From Armatimonadota bacterium (lineage in GTDB: Bacteria > Armatimonadota > Fimbriimonadia > Fimbriimonadales > Fimbriimonadaceae), in assembly GCA_027451905.1 (NCBI GenBank), contig DAIDHV010000007.1, positions 86,303 through 150,302 on the forward strand: a DNA stretch of 64,000 bases, in the 5' to 3' direction. Position numbers and translations under genes: made by a program. The notes under the pieces are model-generated. The model ran no database searches and was not told the origin of the DNA. It saw only the letters and a program-made list of their open reading frames with translations. This document shows positions 7,930 through 17,000 of this stretch, in pieces (position 1 is the first letter of the stretch; every line of letters begins with the position of its first letter).

Positions 7930-9077
7930 CGGCTCACCTCGCTATCTGCAAAAACCCATTGCTCTCCTTCGTTGCCGTCGGGTACTGCCGAATTCAATGC
8001 AAATTGAATGCCCCGTTCTAAATATTCCACCACTTCAGGAGGAAAGTCATCATTCGTCGCTTCACTGGCACTCTTCCCTTCCGCCCAATAGGCAGTCTCG
8101 GAAGCACCATCAAGATCACCAAGGGCAGCCAGTTTACGCCGACAAATTGCAATCGGATCACGACTCCTTCCTTCCATCACTTCTTGATTGGGCCGATATT
8201 TATTGGCGCGGTCATCGTCATGATCTCCGTGCCCATAAGCTCGGAACGTTTTGCACTCGACGATGCTTGGCCCCAGTCCACTTCTTGCATGATCAACTGC
8301 CATCATGACCTTGTCGTAAACATCAAAGACGTCTTGGCCGTCTGCAACGAGCCCCAAAATTCCGTATCCATCTGCCCTCCTAGCCACGTCTTCAGTGGGA
8401 CATTCTAGGGAAACCGGGGTTCCGTACGCCCACTGGTTGTTTTCGATAATTGTCACCACTGGCAGTTTCCTTACGGCAGCAAAGTTCACCGCTTCATGAA
8501 AGACTCCTTGAGCTGTGGAGCCTTCACCATTGTAGGTTAGGCACACCGCGTCACCACCATTCAGTCGATCAGCCAACATGACGCCGGCCGCAACCGGAAT
8601 GGTGCCGGCAAGCATAGATGTGCTGTGGATGATGTGCTTTTCTTTTGACCCAATGTGAGACCAGTTGTCTCTAGCCCGTCCAGGTGAATCTACCCTGCCC
8701 CAAACCTGACAGCAAACCTGCTCAATGCTCATTCCCATCCGGTTCGGATTCTCTAAGCCAGAGCGGGCGTCCTTAAGAAAAAAGGCGGGCATGTCTCGAT
8801 GGATCGGAGAAATCCAATCGGTAGGTTTCAACCCAAAAAGAGAACCTACCAGAATGGCTTCTTGATTGTGAGAGGAGTAGAGAGTTCCCCTTAGCCTGCC
8901 CCGCTTCTTTTCTTTGATCAATCGAATGTCAAAGTAGCGTGCCAAATACAGTTGGTTAAAAATCTGCAGACGATCAGCCCTTGATAATTGGCTGCTGGGT
9001 AATGATGAGGAGGGCTGATTTTCTAAAGTTGTTTGACTGCTCGATTTTCTTGCAGTCATGCTGGGTTGGGACGCCAA
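7926..9077 (-). CDS. 2-oxoacid dehydrogenase E1 component, alpha subunit (probably branched-chain type)
   Basis: The protein has 383 residues. The thiamine diphosphate/magnesium motif begins at Gly-Glu-Gly-Ser-Thr-Ala-Gln-Gly and closes with Glu-Asn-Asn-Gln-Trp-Ala-Tyr-Gly. The phosphorylation-loop region (YGHGDHDDDRANKYR) is also recognisable. The N-terminal 30 residues are Ser/Gln-rich and not conserved. The start shown is a TTG preceded at about ten bases by GGAG. An ATG at 9059 is an alternative giving 377 residues. It is the upstream gene of the alpha-beta pair, translated in an ATGA-coupled order. A substrate of branched-chain 2-oxoacids is inferred from the liv neighbourhood and from leucine-catabolic genes elsewhere in the window. 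Confidence 0.85.
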   Translation of the reverse strand: MASQPSMTARKSSSQTTLENQPSSSLPSSQLSRADRLQIFNQLYLARYFDIRLIKEKKRGRLRGTLYSSHNQEAILVGSLFGLKPTDWISPIHRDMPAFFLKDARSGLENPNRMGMSIEQVCCQVWGRVDSPGRARDNWSHIGSKEKHIIHSTSMLAGTIPVAAGVMLADRLNGGDAVCLTYNGEGSTAQGVFHEAVNFAAVRKLPVVTIIENNQWAYGTPVSLECPTEDVARRADGYGILGLVADGQDVFDVYDKVMMAVDHARSGLGPSIVECKTFRAYGHGDHDDDRANKYRPNQEVMEGRSRDPIAICRRKLAALGDLDGASETAYWAEGKSASEATNDDFPPEVVEYLERGIQFALNSAVPDGNEGEQWVFADSEVSR

Positions 9078-9133
9078 AATTTAAACTCCGATGCCTTTAA
9101 TTATCTAGTAGGTTACCAGATATTTTTAGGTTA

Positions 9134-9175
9134 AAAATGAAGAAACGACTTGAAGATTACTCTTCAAATCGTTTC
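9134..9175 (-). terminator. rho-independent terminator behind the thioredoxin-domain gene
   Basis: Bases 9142-9155 and 9162-9175 can form a 14-bp stem with a single mismatch and a six-base loop. Read on the minus strand, the stem is followed by TTCATTTTTAACC, a T-rich run. It lies just after the stop at 9202 and before the E1-alpha start, so it separates the two minus-strand transcripts. Confidence 0.7.
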
Positions 9176-9201
9176 CGCACTTTATTGTGGATCAGGTTCT
9201 A

Positions 9202-10206
9202 TTACGGATTAGACTTCTTTTGCCACTTGCTAATAAAGGCATAGAAATCGTCGGGGTTGCTATATCCAACCCTCTGATCTAGCACACTGCCACTTGCATC
9301 AAGAATGTCTTGGGTTGGCAGGGCTGTGATGTTGTACTGGGCTGAAAGAGTCGGCTGTTGGTCAGTATCAATCCGGCAAAATACAAAATACTTGCTGAGT
9401 TTGTTGAACTGCTTGGTATCCAACACGTCGTGCTGAAGCATTTTGCAGGGTTCGCACCAAGTTGCAAAGAAATCAACAAAAACATACCTGTTGGTCTGCT
9501 TGGCAAGACTCTCCGCTTTGGAAAGGTCGGTGAACCACTTCGGCTTCATTAAACTGGCTTCATCAACCTTCTTGGCACCGCTTGGCGGCGTAAACGTAAA
9601 TTGAGAAGCAGGAAGCGCGGCACCGGTCGTTACCGAATTCACCTTCAGGATTTCAGTTGTAGAGGCTTGGTCTCCTTTCTGAAGTTGAGCTTTGGTGGGC
9701 ATTGCCGTAGACGGGTCTAGGTACAAGACCGCGTTGGTATGATTACCGCTTGGCAACACAAGTCTGACCTTGTTAAAGCTAGATCCATCAATGCTTGCTG
9801 TACCCAAACTTTGGGATTGCACAGGATTGCCAAAGGCTTGACCATCGTAGAAAGCAAGCCAAATGGAATACTCGCTTCGAGAAAGCGCATCCTTCATGGA
9901 TGTTGCCGTTTCAGGAAGTTCGTAGTATTCATTCTTTGCCTTGTCATAGGTTGTCACCGTCGTCCCGTTTGCAACCACTAACTTTGCGCTGTCGTCTAAC
10001 TTGAACAGATTGGGCTTTGAAAGCACTATCGAGTAACTATGAGGGGAACTGCCAAGCGCAACCGACGTTGCCGATACATTTGCTGAACCAGCCTGATTCA
10101 GATTGTGGATAAAGTCCTGAATCGGGTTTGATGCTTGCACGTAGGCTATGGCAAGAACCGGCATTGCTGCCGAGAACACAAGAATGGCTTTATAAGATTT
10201 TTTCAT
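9202..10206 (-). CDS. exported protein with LolA-like N-terminal domain and C-terminal thioredoxin domain
   Basis: The protein has 334 residues. A signal peptide (MKKSYKAILVFSAAMPVLAIA) is followed, at about residues 30-205, by a beta-rich region resembling the LolA-like/DUF2092 fold. Phrases such as KLVVANGTTVTTYDKAKNEYYELP support that reading. Residues about 225-330 are a thioredoxin domain with the redox site Trp-Cys-Glu-Pro-Cys (Cys251, Cys254) and a cis-proline context ITALPTQDIL. The predicted role is a periplasmic disulfide oxidoreductase tethered to a lipoprotein- or lipid-binding module. That pairing is unusual. It is transcribed from a TATAAT box shared with the divergent gene at 10243 and ends at a strong hairpin. 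Confidence 0.72.
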   Translation of the reverse strand: MKKSYKAILVFSAAMPVLAIAYVQASNPIQDFIHNLNQAGSANVSATSVALGSSPHSYSIVLSKPNLFKLDDSAKLVVANGTTVTTYDKAKNEYYELPETATSMKDALSRSEYSIWLAFYDGQAFGNPVQSQSLGTASIDGSSFNKVRLVLPSGNHTNAVLYLDPSTAMPTKAQLQKGDQASTTEILKVNSVTTGAALPASQFTFTPPSGAKKVDEASLMKPKWFTDLSKAESLAKQTNRYVFVDFFATWCEPCKMLQHDVLDTKQFNKLSKYFVFCRIDTDQQPTLSAQYNITALPTQDILDASGSVLDQRVGYSNPDDFYAFISKWQKKSNP

Positions 10207-10229
10207 CGCAGGTAACCTTGCTAATTGCC

Positions 10230-10237
10230 ATTATAGA
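10230..10237. promoter_or_regulatory. overlapping divergent -10 boxes
   Basis: The minus strand reads TATAAT (10235 to 10230), about 23 bases before the thioredoxin-gene ATG. The plus strand reads TATAGA at 10232-10237, only five bases before the ATG at 10243. Both directions would use the same TATA core, so the two genes may compete for polymerase. The plus-strand transcript would be leaderless. Confidence 0.4.
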
Positions 10238-10242
10238 CGGAA

Positions 10243-11676
10243 ATGATTGAAGAGAGTCAACCAGATTCAGAAAAAATTTCCAAAACAGTTTGGATTGTTC
10301 TCGCTTTCATCCTTCTTACCCACTTTGCACTTGCCAACTTTTATGCGTCTGTAACCCCTTATAGACAATCAGGAATCGACCTATCCATGAGAGGCGCCAA
10401 AATAGCCGATATCGGTGCTCCTGATGAGCGAGCTCATGCAAACTATGTTCAGTGGATTTTGGATGGCAAAGGTTGGCCAGTTCTTGACCTTGCCAAAATG
10501 AAGTCTGATCCAGTTTTTAGGGCCGAAGAGTATGAAAGTCACCAACCTCCCCTTTACTATCTGATCGAAGCAGCAACCGCCAAAGTCTCAGGAGTTGACC
10601 AGGTCAGACAACAAAGGGCAAAGCTGCCTCTACGATTTCCAAATACAATTTTTGGTGCCGCAACCGTGGCCGGGGTTTTCTTTTTGGCAGTTTGGGCGTT
10701 TTCCGACCCCGTCATTGGCCTTCTTGCCGCCCTAGTGCCGGCTTTACTGCCGATGAGCACTGCTCTCAGCGGTGCCATTAGCAATGATCCCCTTTTAATC
10801 TGCCTATCCACTTGGGCGCTGTCGGTTATGGTTCACTGCCTAAAGAATGGATGGACCAACCGCAAGATTCTTGTGCTTGTCTTGTTGATTTCAGCCGCGT
10901 GTTGGACCAAGACGACAGGTCTACTCCTGATTCCAACAGTTTTGGTTGCTGCTTTTTTACCAACTCAAACCAAAATCAAGCCCTATCAGCTAGGGGCTGC
11001 CTGCCTGGGTTTTCTTGTGTTAACATCAGCTCTTTGGATTCACAACCAAATTCATTACGGTGATCCTTTTGCTGCTTCTGCCTTTAACAATGCCTTTTCT
11101 GACACTCCTCAGCACTCGATGATAAGTCAAGTTATCGCTACCCAAGGCGGCAATCCAACCATTGACTATTGGACAAAATGGGTTGGCTGGTGGACTTTCC
11201 GTTCATTCATCGGTGTGTTTGGGTACATGGACATCTGGCTCAATCGCTCAGGTTCTCCCTACCCAAGCCACAGCGATCCCAATTGGCTCTACTCTATTTG
11301 TCTTCTTGTTGGGCTTATTTTGGCTTTTGGCTGGTCTCAATATGTCAAGTCCGCTAAAGGAAAACAAGAAAATTCTGTCCACATTTCTTTGATCACTTTC
11401 TTTTTTTTAGTGACGGGCTCTTTCTTGGCGTTCAATAACCACTATTTTCAAGCTCAAGGTAGGTACTTGTATCCTGCGATCGGGCCGATATCGGTAGGTC
11501 TTGCCCTTGGGGCGTTTCAATTCTTCAGACACAGAAAATGGACGGCAGTGATTCTGCTTGCCATAGGCTTGACGTACCTGCAGTTTGATGCAGTGACGAC
11601 GGTTCCCCACCAGTTTTCCAAGCGGATTGTAATGACTGCCCCCCCTCAATCCGTCTACACTATGAAAACAACGTGA
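10243..11676 (+). CDS. polytopic membrane protein, DUF2142-like (glycosyltransferase-C type)
   Basis: The protein has 477 residues and about ten to eleven hydrophobic segments. After the first membrane segment it carries Asp-Glu-Arg-Ala-His-Ala-Asn-Tyr-Val near residue 60. This matches the acidic Asp-Glu-x-x-His motif in the first external loop of DUF2142 and GT-C glycosyltransferases such as family 39. A second cue is SHQPPLYYLIEA shortly after. These proteins transfer sugars from polyprenyl-phosphate donors at the outer face of the inner membrane, but the acceptor is unknown here. The gene ends in a GTGA overlap with the sigma-factor gene, so the three genes to 13149 are probably one transcript. 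The assignment as an active transferase is an inference. Confidence 0.65.
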   Translation: MIEESQPDSEKISKTVWIVLAFILLTHFALANFYASVTPYRQSGIDLSMRGAKIADIGAPDERAHANYVQWILDGKGWPVLDLAKMKSDPVFRAEEYESHQPPLYYLIEAATAKVSGVDQVRQQRAKLPLRFPNTIFGAATVAGVFFLAVWAFSDPVIGLLAALVPALLPMSTALSGAISNDPLLICLSTWALSVMVHCLKNGWTNRKILVLVLLISAACWTKTTGLLLIPTVLVAAFLPTQTKIKPYQLGAACLGFLVLTSALWIHNQIHYGDPFAASAFNNAFSDTPQHSMISQVIATQGGNPTIDYWTKWVGWWTFRSFIGVFGYMDIWLNRSGSPYPSHSDPNWLYSICLLVGLILAFGWSQYVKSAKGKQENSVHISLITFFFLVTGSFLAFNNHYFQAQGRYLYPAIGPISVGLALGAFQFFRHRKWTAVILLAIGLTYLQFDAVTTVPHQFSKRIVMTAPPQSVYTMKTT

Positions 11677-12257
11677 TAACTTTGAAATCAGCCATTGCTG
11701 AGGAATCAATATCGTGTGAACGATTTGATTCAGATTCAATTTTAGTGGACCGCACATTGGCAGGCGATCCTCTGGCTTTTGAATCGTTATTTCAACTCTA
11801 TCATGGAAAAGTTTTTGCAATTGCCCATAGCGTGCTTTTAGACAAGGATGAGGCGGAAGACGCAGTTCAAGAGATTTTTGCCCTTGTCTTTAGAAACCTA
11901 TCAAAATTTGACCGTCGATCTAAATTCAGCACTTGGCTTTTTCGGCTAGCGGTGAATCGATCCATTCAAGAATCTAGAAAGAGCAAAAGAAGAAGGGTTT
12001 CGCTTGATCTTGACGTGATCTTAGAGCAGCCAGCCCACGTTCCAGAAGTCTCACCAATTTGCGGCCAAGTTGAAGAGGCCCTCGCAAAAATCCCGCCAGC
12101 CGATCGCGCCATCCTTGCCATGTTTTACTGGGAAGAGTTTTCACTCAGTGAAATTGCCCAGAGCCTAGGTTGCCGAGAAAACGCTGCGAAAACAAGACTT
12201 TACCGGGCAAGGGAAAGATTCCGGTCTTGCTACATTGAGGAGGGTGAAGATGTCTAA
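11673..12257 (+). CDS. ECF-type RNA polymerase sigma factor
   Basis: The protein has 194 residues. Region 2 spans about residues 25-100 (AGDPLAFESLFQLYHGKVFAIAHS, DEAEDAVQEIFALVFRNL, FSTWLFRLAVNRSI). Region 4 spans about 135-185 (LAKIPPADRAILAMFYWEEFSL, then a helix-turn-helix in SEIAQSLGCRENAAKTRLYRARERF). No region 1 or 3 is seen, as expected for group 4 sigma factors. The GTG start overlaps the upstream stop (GTGA), although the first 20 residues are not conserved-looking and a slightly later start is possible. It is followed, with an eight-base overlap, by a membrane protein that fits an anti-sigma role. Confidence 0.88.
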   Translation: MITLKSAIAEESISCERFDSDSILVDRTLAGDPLAFESLFQLYHGKVFAIAHSVLLDKDEAEDAVQEIFALVFRNLSKFDRRSKFSTWLFRLAVNRSIQESRKSKRRRVSLDLDVILEQPAHVPEVSPICGQVEEALAKIPPADRAILAMFYWEEFSLSEIAQSLGCRENAAKTRLYRARERFRSCYIEEGEDV

Positions 12258-13149
12258 AATTCCTGCTGATGTAGATGAACTGATGTGGACGATTGCCGAA
12301 AGCAATAATTCTCAGTCCATTCGAGAGTTTGGCAGCCGATTTCCCGAGCTGCGGCCCGAGCTTCTTAAGCGGATCAAAGTCCTTGCCGAGTTCAAGGGTG
12401 CCAAATCAAAAGTGTCTCTTGCAGAACCAAGCCATTTCCACCGTACCAAACTAAAGGCCAATGCCAAAGGAATTTCTTGGAGATTAGCGGCTGCCACCGG
12501 TGCTCTCACCGTGTTGGTCATTGCAGGCTTAGCTATGGCAGCATTGAATTTGAACCACGCTCCTTCCAATAAAGAAGTCGCCTCTGCTATTCAAAATCCT
12601 GGACACCCTTCTCCGGAAACTAACCAGCAGGCAAATGTAAGTCCAAATGTTGTTTATCGGTCAAAGCTGCCTCAAGCCAGCCCTACCCCCAGTCAACCGC
12701 AGCCAAGCAGTGTCCCCAACGATTCTTCACACCTTTCTCAGCCGCTTCTGTTGCCTAGCGGAGCCGTTGGACCCGAAGGCACCGAGTACCAAGTTTCAGC
12801 AAGGCATAAACCAATTACGGTTGATATCCAAAATGCCAAACTTTCCGATGCTCTCGCTTTGCTTGCGGCACAAGCAAAATTGCGCATTCAGGTGGCTCCC
12901 GGATTAAAAGATCAAATGGTTTCGCTTAGCTATCAGCAAGAATCGCCAAGAGACATCTTGAAAGATCTCGGCGCTAAATACGGATTTACTCCCTTTTACC
13001 AAGGCAAGGGTTTGTATATCATCATCCCTGCCAGAGCAAATCCTAGTCACGGGAGAGCAACCCACACCTCAAATTCAGGCTCAAATTTCCAAAAGGAACC
13101 AGCTAGCTTGCCAACCATTGGGCAGAATGGAACAAACGGCGGCAATTAA
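12250..13149 (+). CDS. putative transmembrane anti-sigma factor with periplasmic STN-like domain
   Basis: The protein has 299 residues from the ATG at 12250. That ATG is preceded by a strong GGAGGG Shine-Dalgarno and overlaps the sigma-factor stop. Residues 1-75 are cytosolic and include a helical DELMWTIAESNNSQSIREFG followed by ELRPELLKRI. This region may bind the sigma factor. One membrane segment lies at about 77-100. A Pro/Ser/Gln-rich linker leads to residues about 186-262 (ITVDIQNAKLSDALALLAAQ), a fold like the secretin/TonB short N-terminal (STN) domain. An STN-like domain also ends FecR-type anti-sigma proteins of Bacteroidetes. The inferred role is to sense an outer-membrane or periplasmic signal and control the upstream sigma factor. 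Confidence 0.65.
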   Translation: MSKIPADVDELMWTIAESNNSQSIREFGSRFPELRPELLKRIKVLAEFKGAKSKVSLAEPSHFHRTKLKANAKGISWRLAAATGALTVLVIAGLAMAALNLNHAPSNKEVASAIQNPGHPSPETNQQANVSPNVVYRSKLPQASPTPSQPQPSSVPNDSSHLSQPLLLPSGAVGPEGTEYQVSARHKPITVDIQNAKLSDALALLAAQAKLRIQVAPGLKDQMVSLSYQQESPRDILKDLGAKYGFTPFYQGKGLYIIIPARANPSHGRATHTSNSGSNFQKEPASLPTIGQNGTNGGN

Positions 13150-13199
13150 GGATTTTAACAAGAACGAGGCATTTCGCTATACTGGTTTAAGTCTTAGCC

Positions 13200-13928
13200 A
13201 TGCCATCTCCTACCCGCAGCACTGACCTGATCGAAATGTTCGCCGAGCGAGCCATTTATTTCCTATTTGGAGGAGTGGTCTGTTTAATTGTGTGGTTTAT
13301 TTTATGGCACTGGCGCGGATCCGGATCGTACGATGCCCTCAGCCATATTTTCTTACTGTTTGGAGTGATTCTTGTCGTTTCGAGTCTATGGGGGATGATG
13401 CAAATCAGAACAGTCAAGTTTCATCACGTCAAATGCCCTTTCTGCAACACCGTGAACGACCTGACCGACGCCCCAACCGAGGATTTTCACTGCGTTAAGT
13501 GCAGCCGGATGATTCCGATCGAAAACGGTGAGGTCATGAGTGTCTCTCAGGTTCAGTGCGGTTACTGCCAAACCCTCAACTATTACAGTGCAAAAACTGA
13601 GATTTTAATTTGTGAAGAGTGTGACCACGAAATCCCGATTTCCCAAGATGAAGAAGGGCGGCCCACAAAATCAATTCCTAAAGCCTTCAAAATAACCGAC
13701 GACGACGCTCTTTACAGCTTGGTTTTGACCGAACCAGGCAAAAACTCAGAAGAAATGATTGCAACCTTGCAGCAGATGCTTGCACTGAACCGAAATCAAG
13801 TCAAAGACATCCTAGAAGGATTGCCAGCAACCCTCCTTACTGGCATAAATCGAAGGAAGGCAGAGATGCTTCAGGCTCAACTCTCCATCCACGGTGCAAC
13901 CGCAGAAATTTCTGCAATGGAATTCTAG
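13200..13928 (+). CDS. membrane protein with two zinc ribbons and a C-terminal L7/L12-like domain
   Basis: The protein has 242 residues. Membrane segments lie at about 17-36 and 47-67. Two zinc-ribbon-like units follow, with Cys pairs at 79/82 and 98/101, then 120/123 and 138/141. The second half, about 171-238, reads like the C-terminal domain of ribosomal protein L7/L12. It has a hydrophobic opening strand (LYSLVLTEPG), a Lys/Asn turn, a helix ending in VKDILEGLPATLL, and a final amphipathic helix with HGATAEI. In L7/L12 the equivalent helix carries VKDLVE and the protein ends in AGAEVE. A TATACT box sits 16 bases before the ATG and no Shine-Dalgarno is visible. The function is unknown. A tether for translation factors or a protein-quality adaptor is speculative. 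Confidence 0.6.
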   Translation: MPSPTRSTDLIEMFAERAIYFLFGGVVCLIVWFILWHWRGSGSYDALSHIFLLFGVILVVSSLWGMMQIRTVKFHHVKCPFCNTVNDLTDAPTEDFHCVKCSRMIPIENGEVMSVSQVQCGYCQTLNYYSAKTEILICEECDHEIPISQDEEGRPTKSIPKAFKITDDDALYSLVLTEPGKNSEEMIATLQQMLALNRNQVKDILEGLPATLLTGINRRKAEMLQAQLSIHGATAEISAMEF

Positions 13929-14049
13929 TTAGAAAATGGACTCCTGAGGTATTGTTAATGGGCAATACTGGGCACGAGTTCTCTTTTGCCAGGCCTCACC
14001 CTGATCCCAAAACAATGACGTTACAACGAGATTGGTGGCTATAACTAGG

Positions 14050-17000
14050 ATGACAAAACAACTAAAGCTGACACTTCTTTTCTTGCTAGGGCTTCTGATG
14101 CCCCTTTCCGCTAGAGCCGATGACGGGAATGTTTATATTCCGCTAAGTTCCGGCGACAAAGAGTATTTGTACATTGCCCTTGGCTGCGCGGTGATCTCAA
14201 TCATTACCGGCCTGCTCCTCCGAGCTTCTGTTCTGAAACTGCCTGCAGGTTCAGAAGCCATGCAAAGCGTTGGCAAAGCCATCCGAGAGGGCGCACTTGC
14301 CTATCTGAAAACGCAAGTGCGCACGATGGCTCTTTTTGTTCTTGCCATTGCCATCAGTCTGTTCTTCCTCTTTAAAAATACTTATGGCTTAACCGATGCC
14401 GTCAAAGTAGCGGTTTGCTTCATTTTTGGGGTGACTTGTTCTTATGCGGCTGGCTTTACCGGAATGTTGGTTGCGGTTGATGGCAATATGAGAACTGCCA
14501 ATGCAGCTCTCACCTCCTACCGTCGGTCTCTAACGACTGCATTTCGATCGGGTGCCGTCACTGGGTTCATGACTGTGGGGCTTGGTCTTTTCGGAGCCTG
14601 CGTTATCTTTTTGTTTGCCGGCCAATCAGCAATGCGGCTACTGGTCGGCTTTGGATTTGGAAGTTCCTTAGCCGCTCTCTTTATGAGGGTGGGAGGTGGA
14701 ATCTTTACCAAGGCGGCCGACGTCGGCGCGGACTTGGTTGGCAAGGTCGAAGCCGGAATCCCGGAAGACGATCCTAGGAACCCAGCTGTTATCGCAGATA
14801 ACGTTGGAGATAATGTTGGTGACTGCGCGGGCATGGCTGCCGACGTTTTTGAATCCTATTCGGTCATGCTGGTTGCTTCTATTGTTCTTGGAGCCGCCAC
14901 TGCAACCGCGTTCGATAGCCAAGTTTGGATCAAATTCATCCTCTTCGCTTTTCTTGTTTGTGGCATCGGCATCTTAGCTTCAATCATCGGCGTCTTCATG
15001 GTTCGGGGTTCGGACAACCTCGATTCTGATCCAATTGTTAGCATCAGAAAAGGGTTCTATGCAGCAGCAGTCGTCGCTATTTTTGGAATTCTCATTGGTG
15101 CATTCTTGCTTTTTGGAGGCAATAAAGGCATCGAAACAAGCCGTTTGGTTTCCATTGACCAGATGCAGCAAACAGAATTCAAAACGATTCTCGCATTCAG
15201 AAGGGCCCTCGCCAAGAAAGAGAAGGTTCCAACCTACGATATTCAGGCCCAAGAATTGGCAAACCTGCCTGGCATCAATAAGCTTGGGTACTCAAAAGAT
15301 GAAATCCAAGCTTCCTTAAATAGTGCCCTTACCTTTGATGACGAATCTGCACCGAAGCCAATCAATCTTAGTAACTACAGACCAGTAGATTTTAACGACT
15401 CTTCAAACCCAATCCTGCATTACACGGTTTCTATCCAGGCGGTCAACCCCAACTCAAAGCCGACCATAGAGTCTTTTAGGGACGCTTACTCACAAGATAC
15501 CGGTGGTTTGGGTCGATACAAGCCTTTGCCAATCAATGTTTACAAACTTGCGGTGATCCCCAAGCCAGCTCCTGGTCAAAAACCAGTAGCCAAGGTGTTC
15601 ACAGCCGGTCCGGTTCAAGACTCGATCATGAAGGCGTTGATCAGCCAGGCGGAAACAACTGGCCAAGCAACCATCCATATCGAAGAGACTTACCCATGCA
15701 CGTTTTACTACAATCCGGCTAACGACAAGATTGCCATTGGAATCGATGGCCCTTTTGAGCCGACCACCCTCGCCAAGCAAGCGATTGGATATTTCAAGGT
15801 CAAGCCAGAAGTTCTCCAAGAGATTTCGCAAGACATGACTGCCCTTGCCAATAAAAAGCAGCCGCCTCAGTTTGCAGTTGACTTTGCCCAAATTCAACAC
15901 AAGACATTGCCTTTTTGGCTGATTTGCCTGCCGGTGCTCTTTGGCATTTTCCTCGCCTTCGGGATCGAAAAGCTAACTGACTATTACGTGTCGACAACCA
16001 AGAAGCCAGTTCAAGAAGTTGCCGGTGTCTCAAGCGCAGGGGCGGCGCCAATGATCATCCAAGGCTTTAGCTATGCGATGGAATCCAGCGTGTTCATGGT
16101 CCTCTCTGTGGTTATTGCTCTGTTACTGCCGCTTTGGATATTTAGTCCCGCTGAATTTGGAACCTACGTTCTAAGCTTCTATGGCATTGCTTTAGTTGGG
16201 CTCGGACTGCTCACCACAACCGGATTCATTTTGGCGATGGACACCTTTGGACCGATATCCGATAATGCCCAAGGCGTCTTTGAGATGTCAAAGGCGGGTG
16301 AAGGAAATCCCAATGGCCACAAAGCTGTTCAGCGGCTGGATGCGGCTGGAAACACGACCAAGGCCCTAACCAAGGGGTTTGCCATCTGCACTGCCGTCAT
16401 TGCCGCAGTCGCCCTCTTCCACTCATACTTAGAGGGTGCAAACCTTAGCGCTATCGGTTTGCGGCTAGATTATCCCGAAATCTTTCTTGGGGTTCTCATC
16501 GGCGGCGCGGCGCCCTATTTGTTCTCTGCATTTTCAATCAACGCAGTTGGCAGATCTGCTTTTCGGCTGATTCAAGAAGTTAGGCGGCAATTCCATAGCG
16601 ATCCCGGCATTATGAAGGGAACATCTAAGCCTAACTATGCGGCTTGTGTCAGCATTGTCACTGCCGCCGCCCAGAGAGAGCTGCTTGGCCCCGGCATTTT
16701 AGCGATATTCTTACCAATTGCAGTTGGATTTGGGTTTTCGATCGGAAAGCCAGCCACTGAAATTGCGGGAAATTATTACAATCTGGCTGGTGCAGAGGCT
16801 TTAGGTGGATTTCTAGCTGGTGCGATCCTTAGCGGTCAGCTCATGGCGGTGCTGCTAGCCAATTCAGGCGGAATCTGGGACAATTCCAAAAAGCTTATCG
16901 AAGATGGAATGTTTGGCGGTAAAGGAACCGAAGCCCATAAGGCAAGCGTGATTTGCGATACCGTTGGTGATCCGTTCAAAGATACGGCGGGGCCTGCCCT

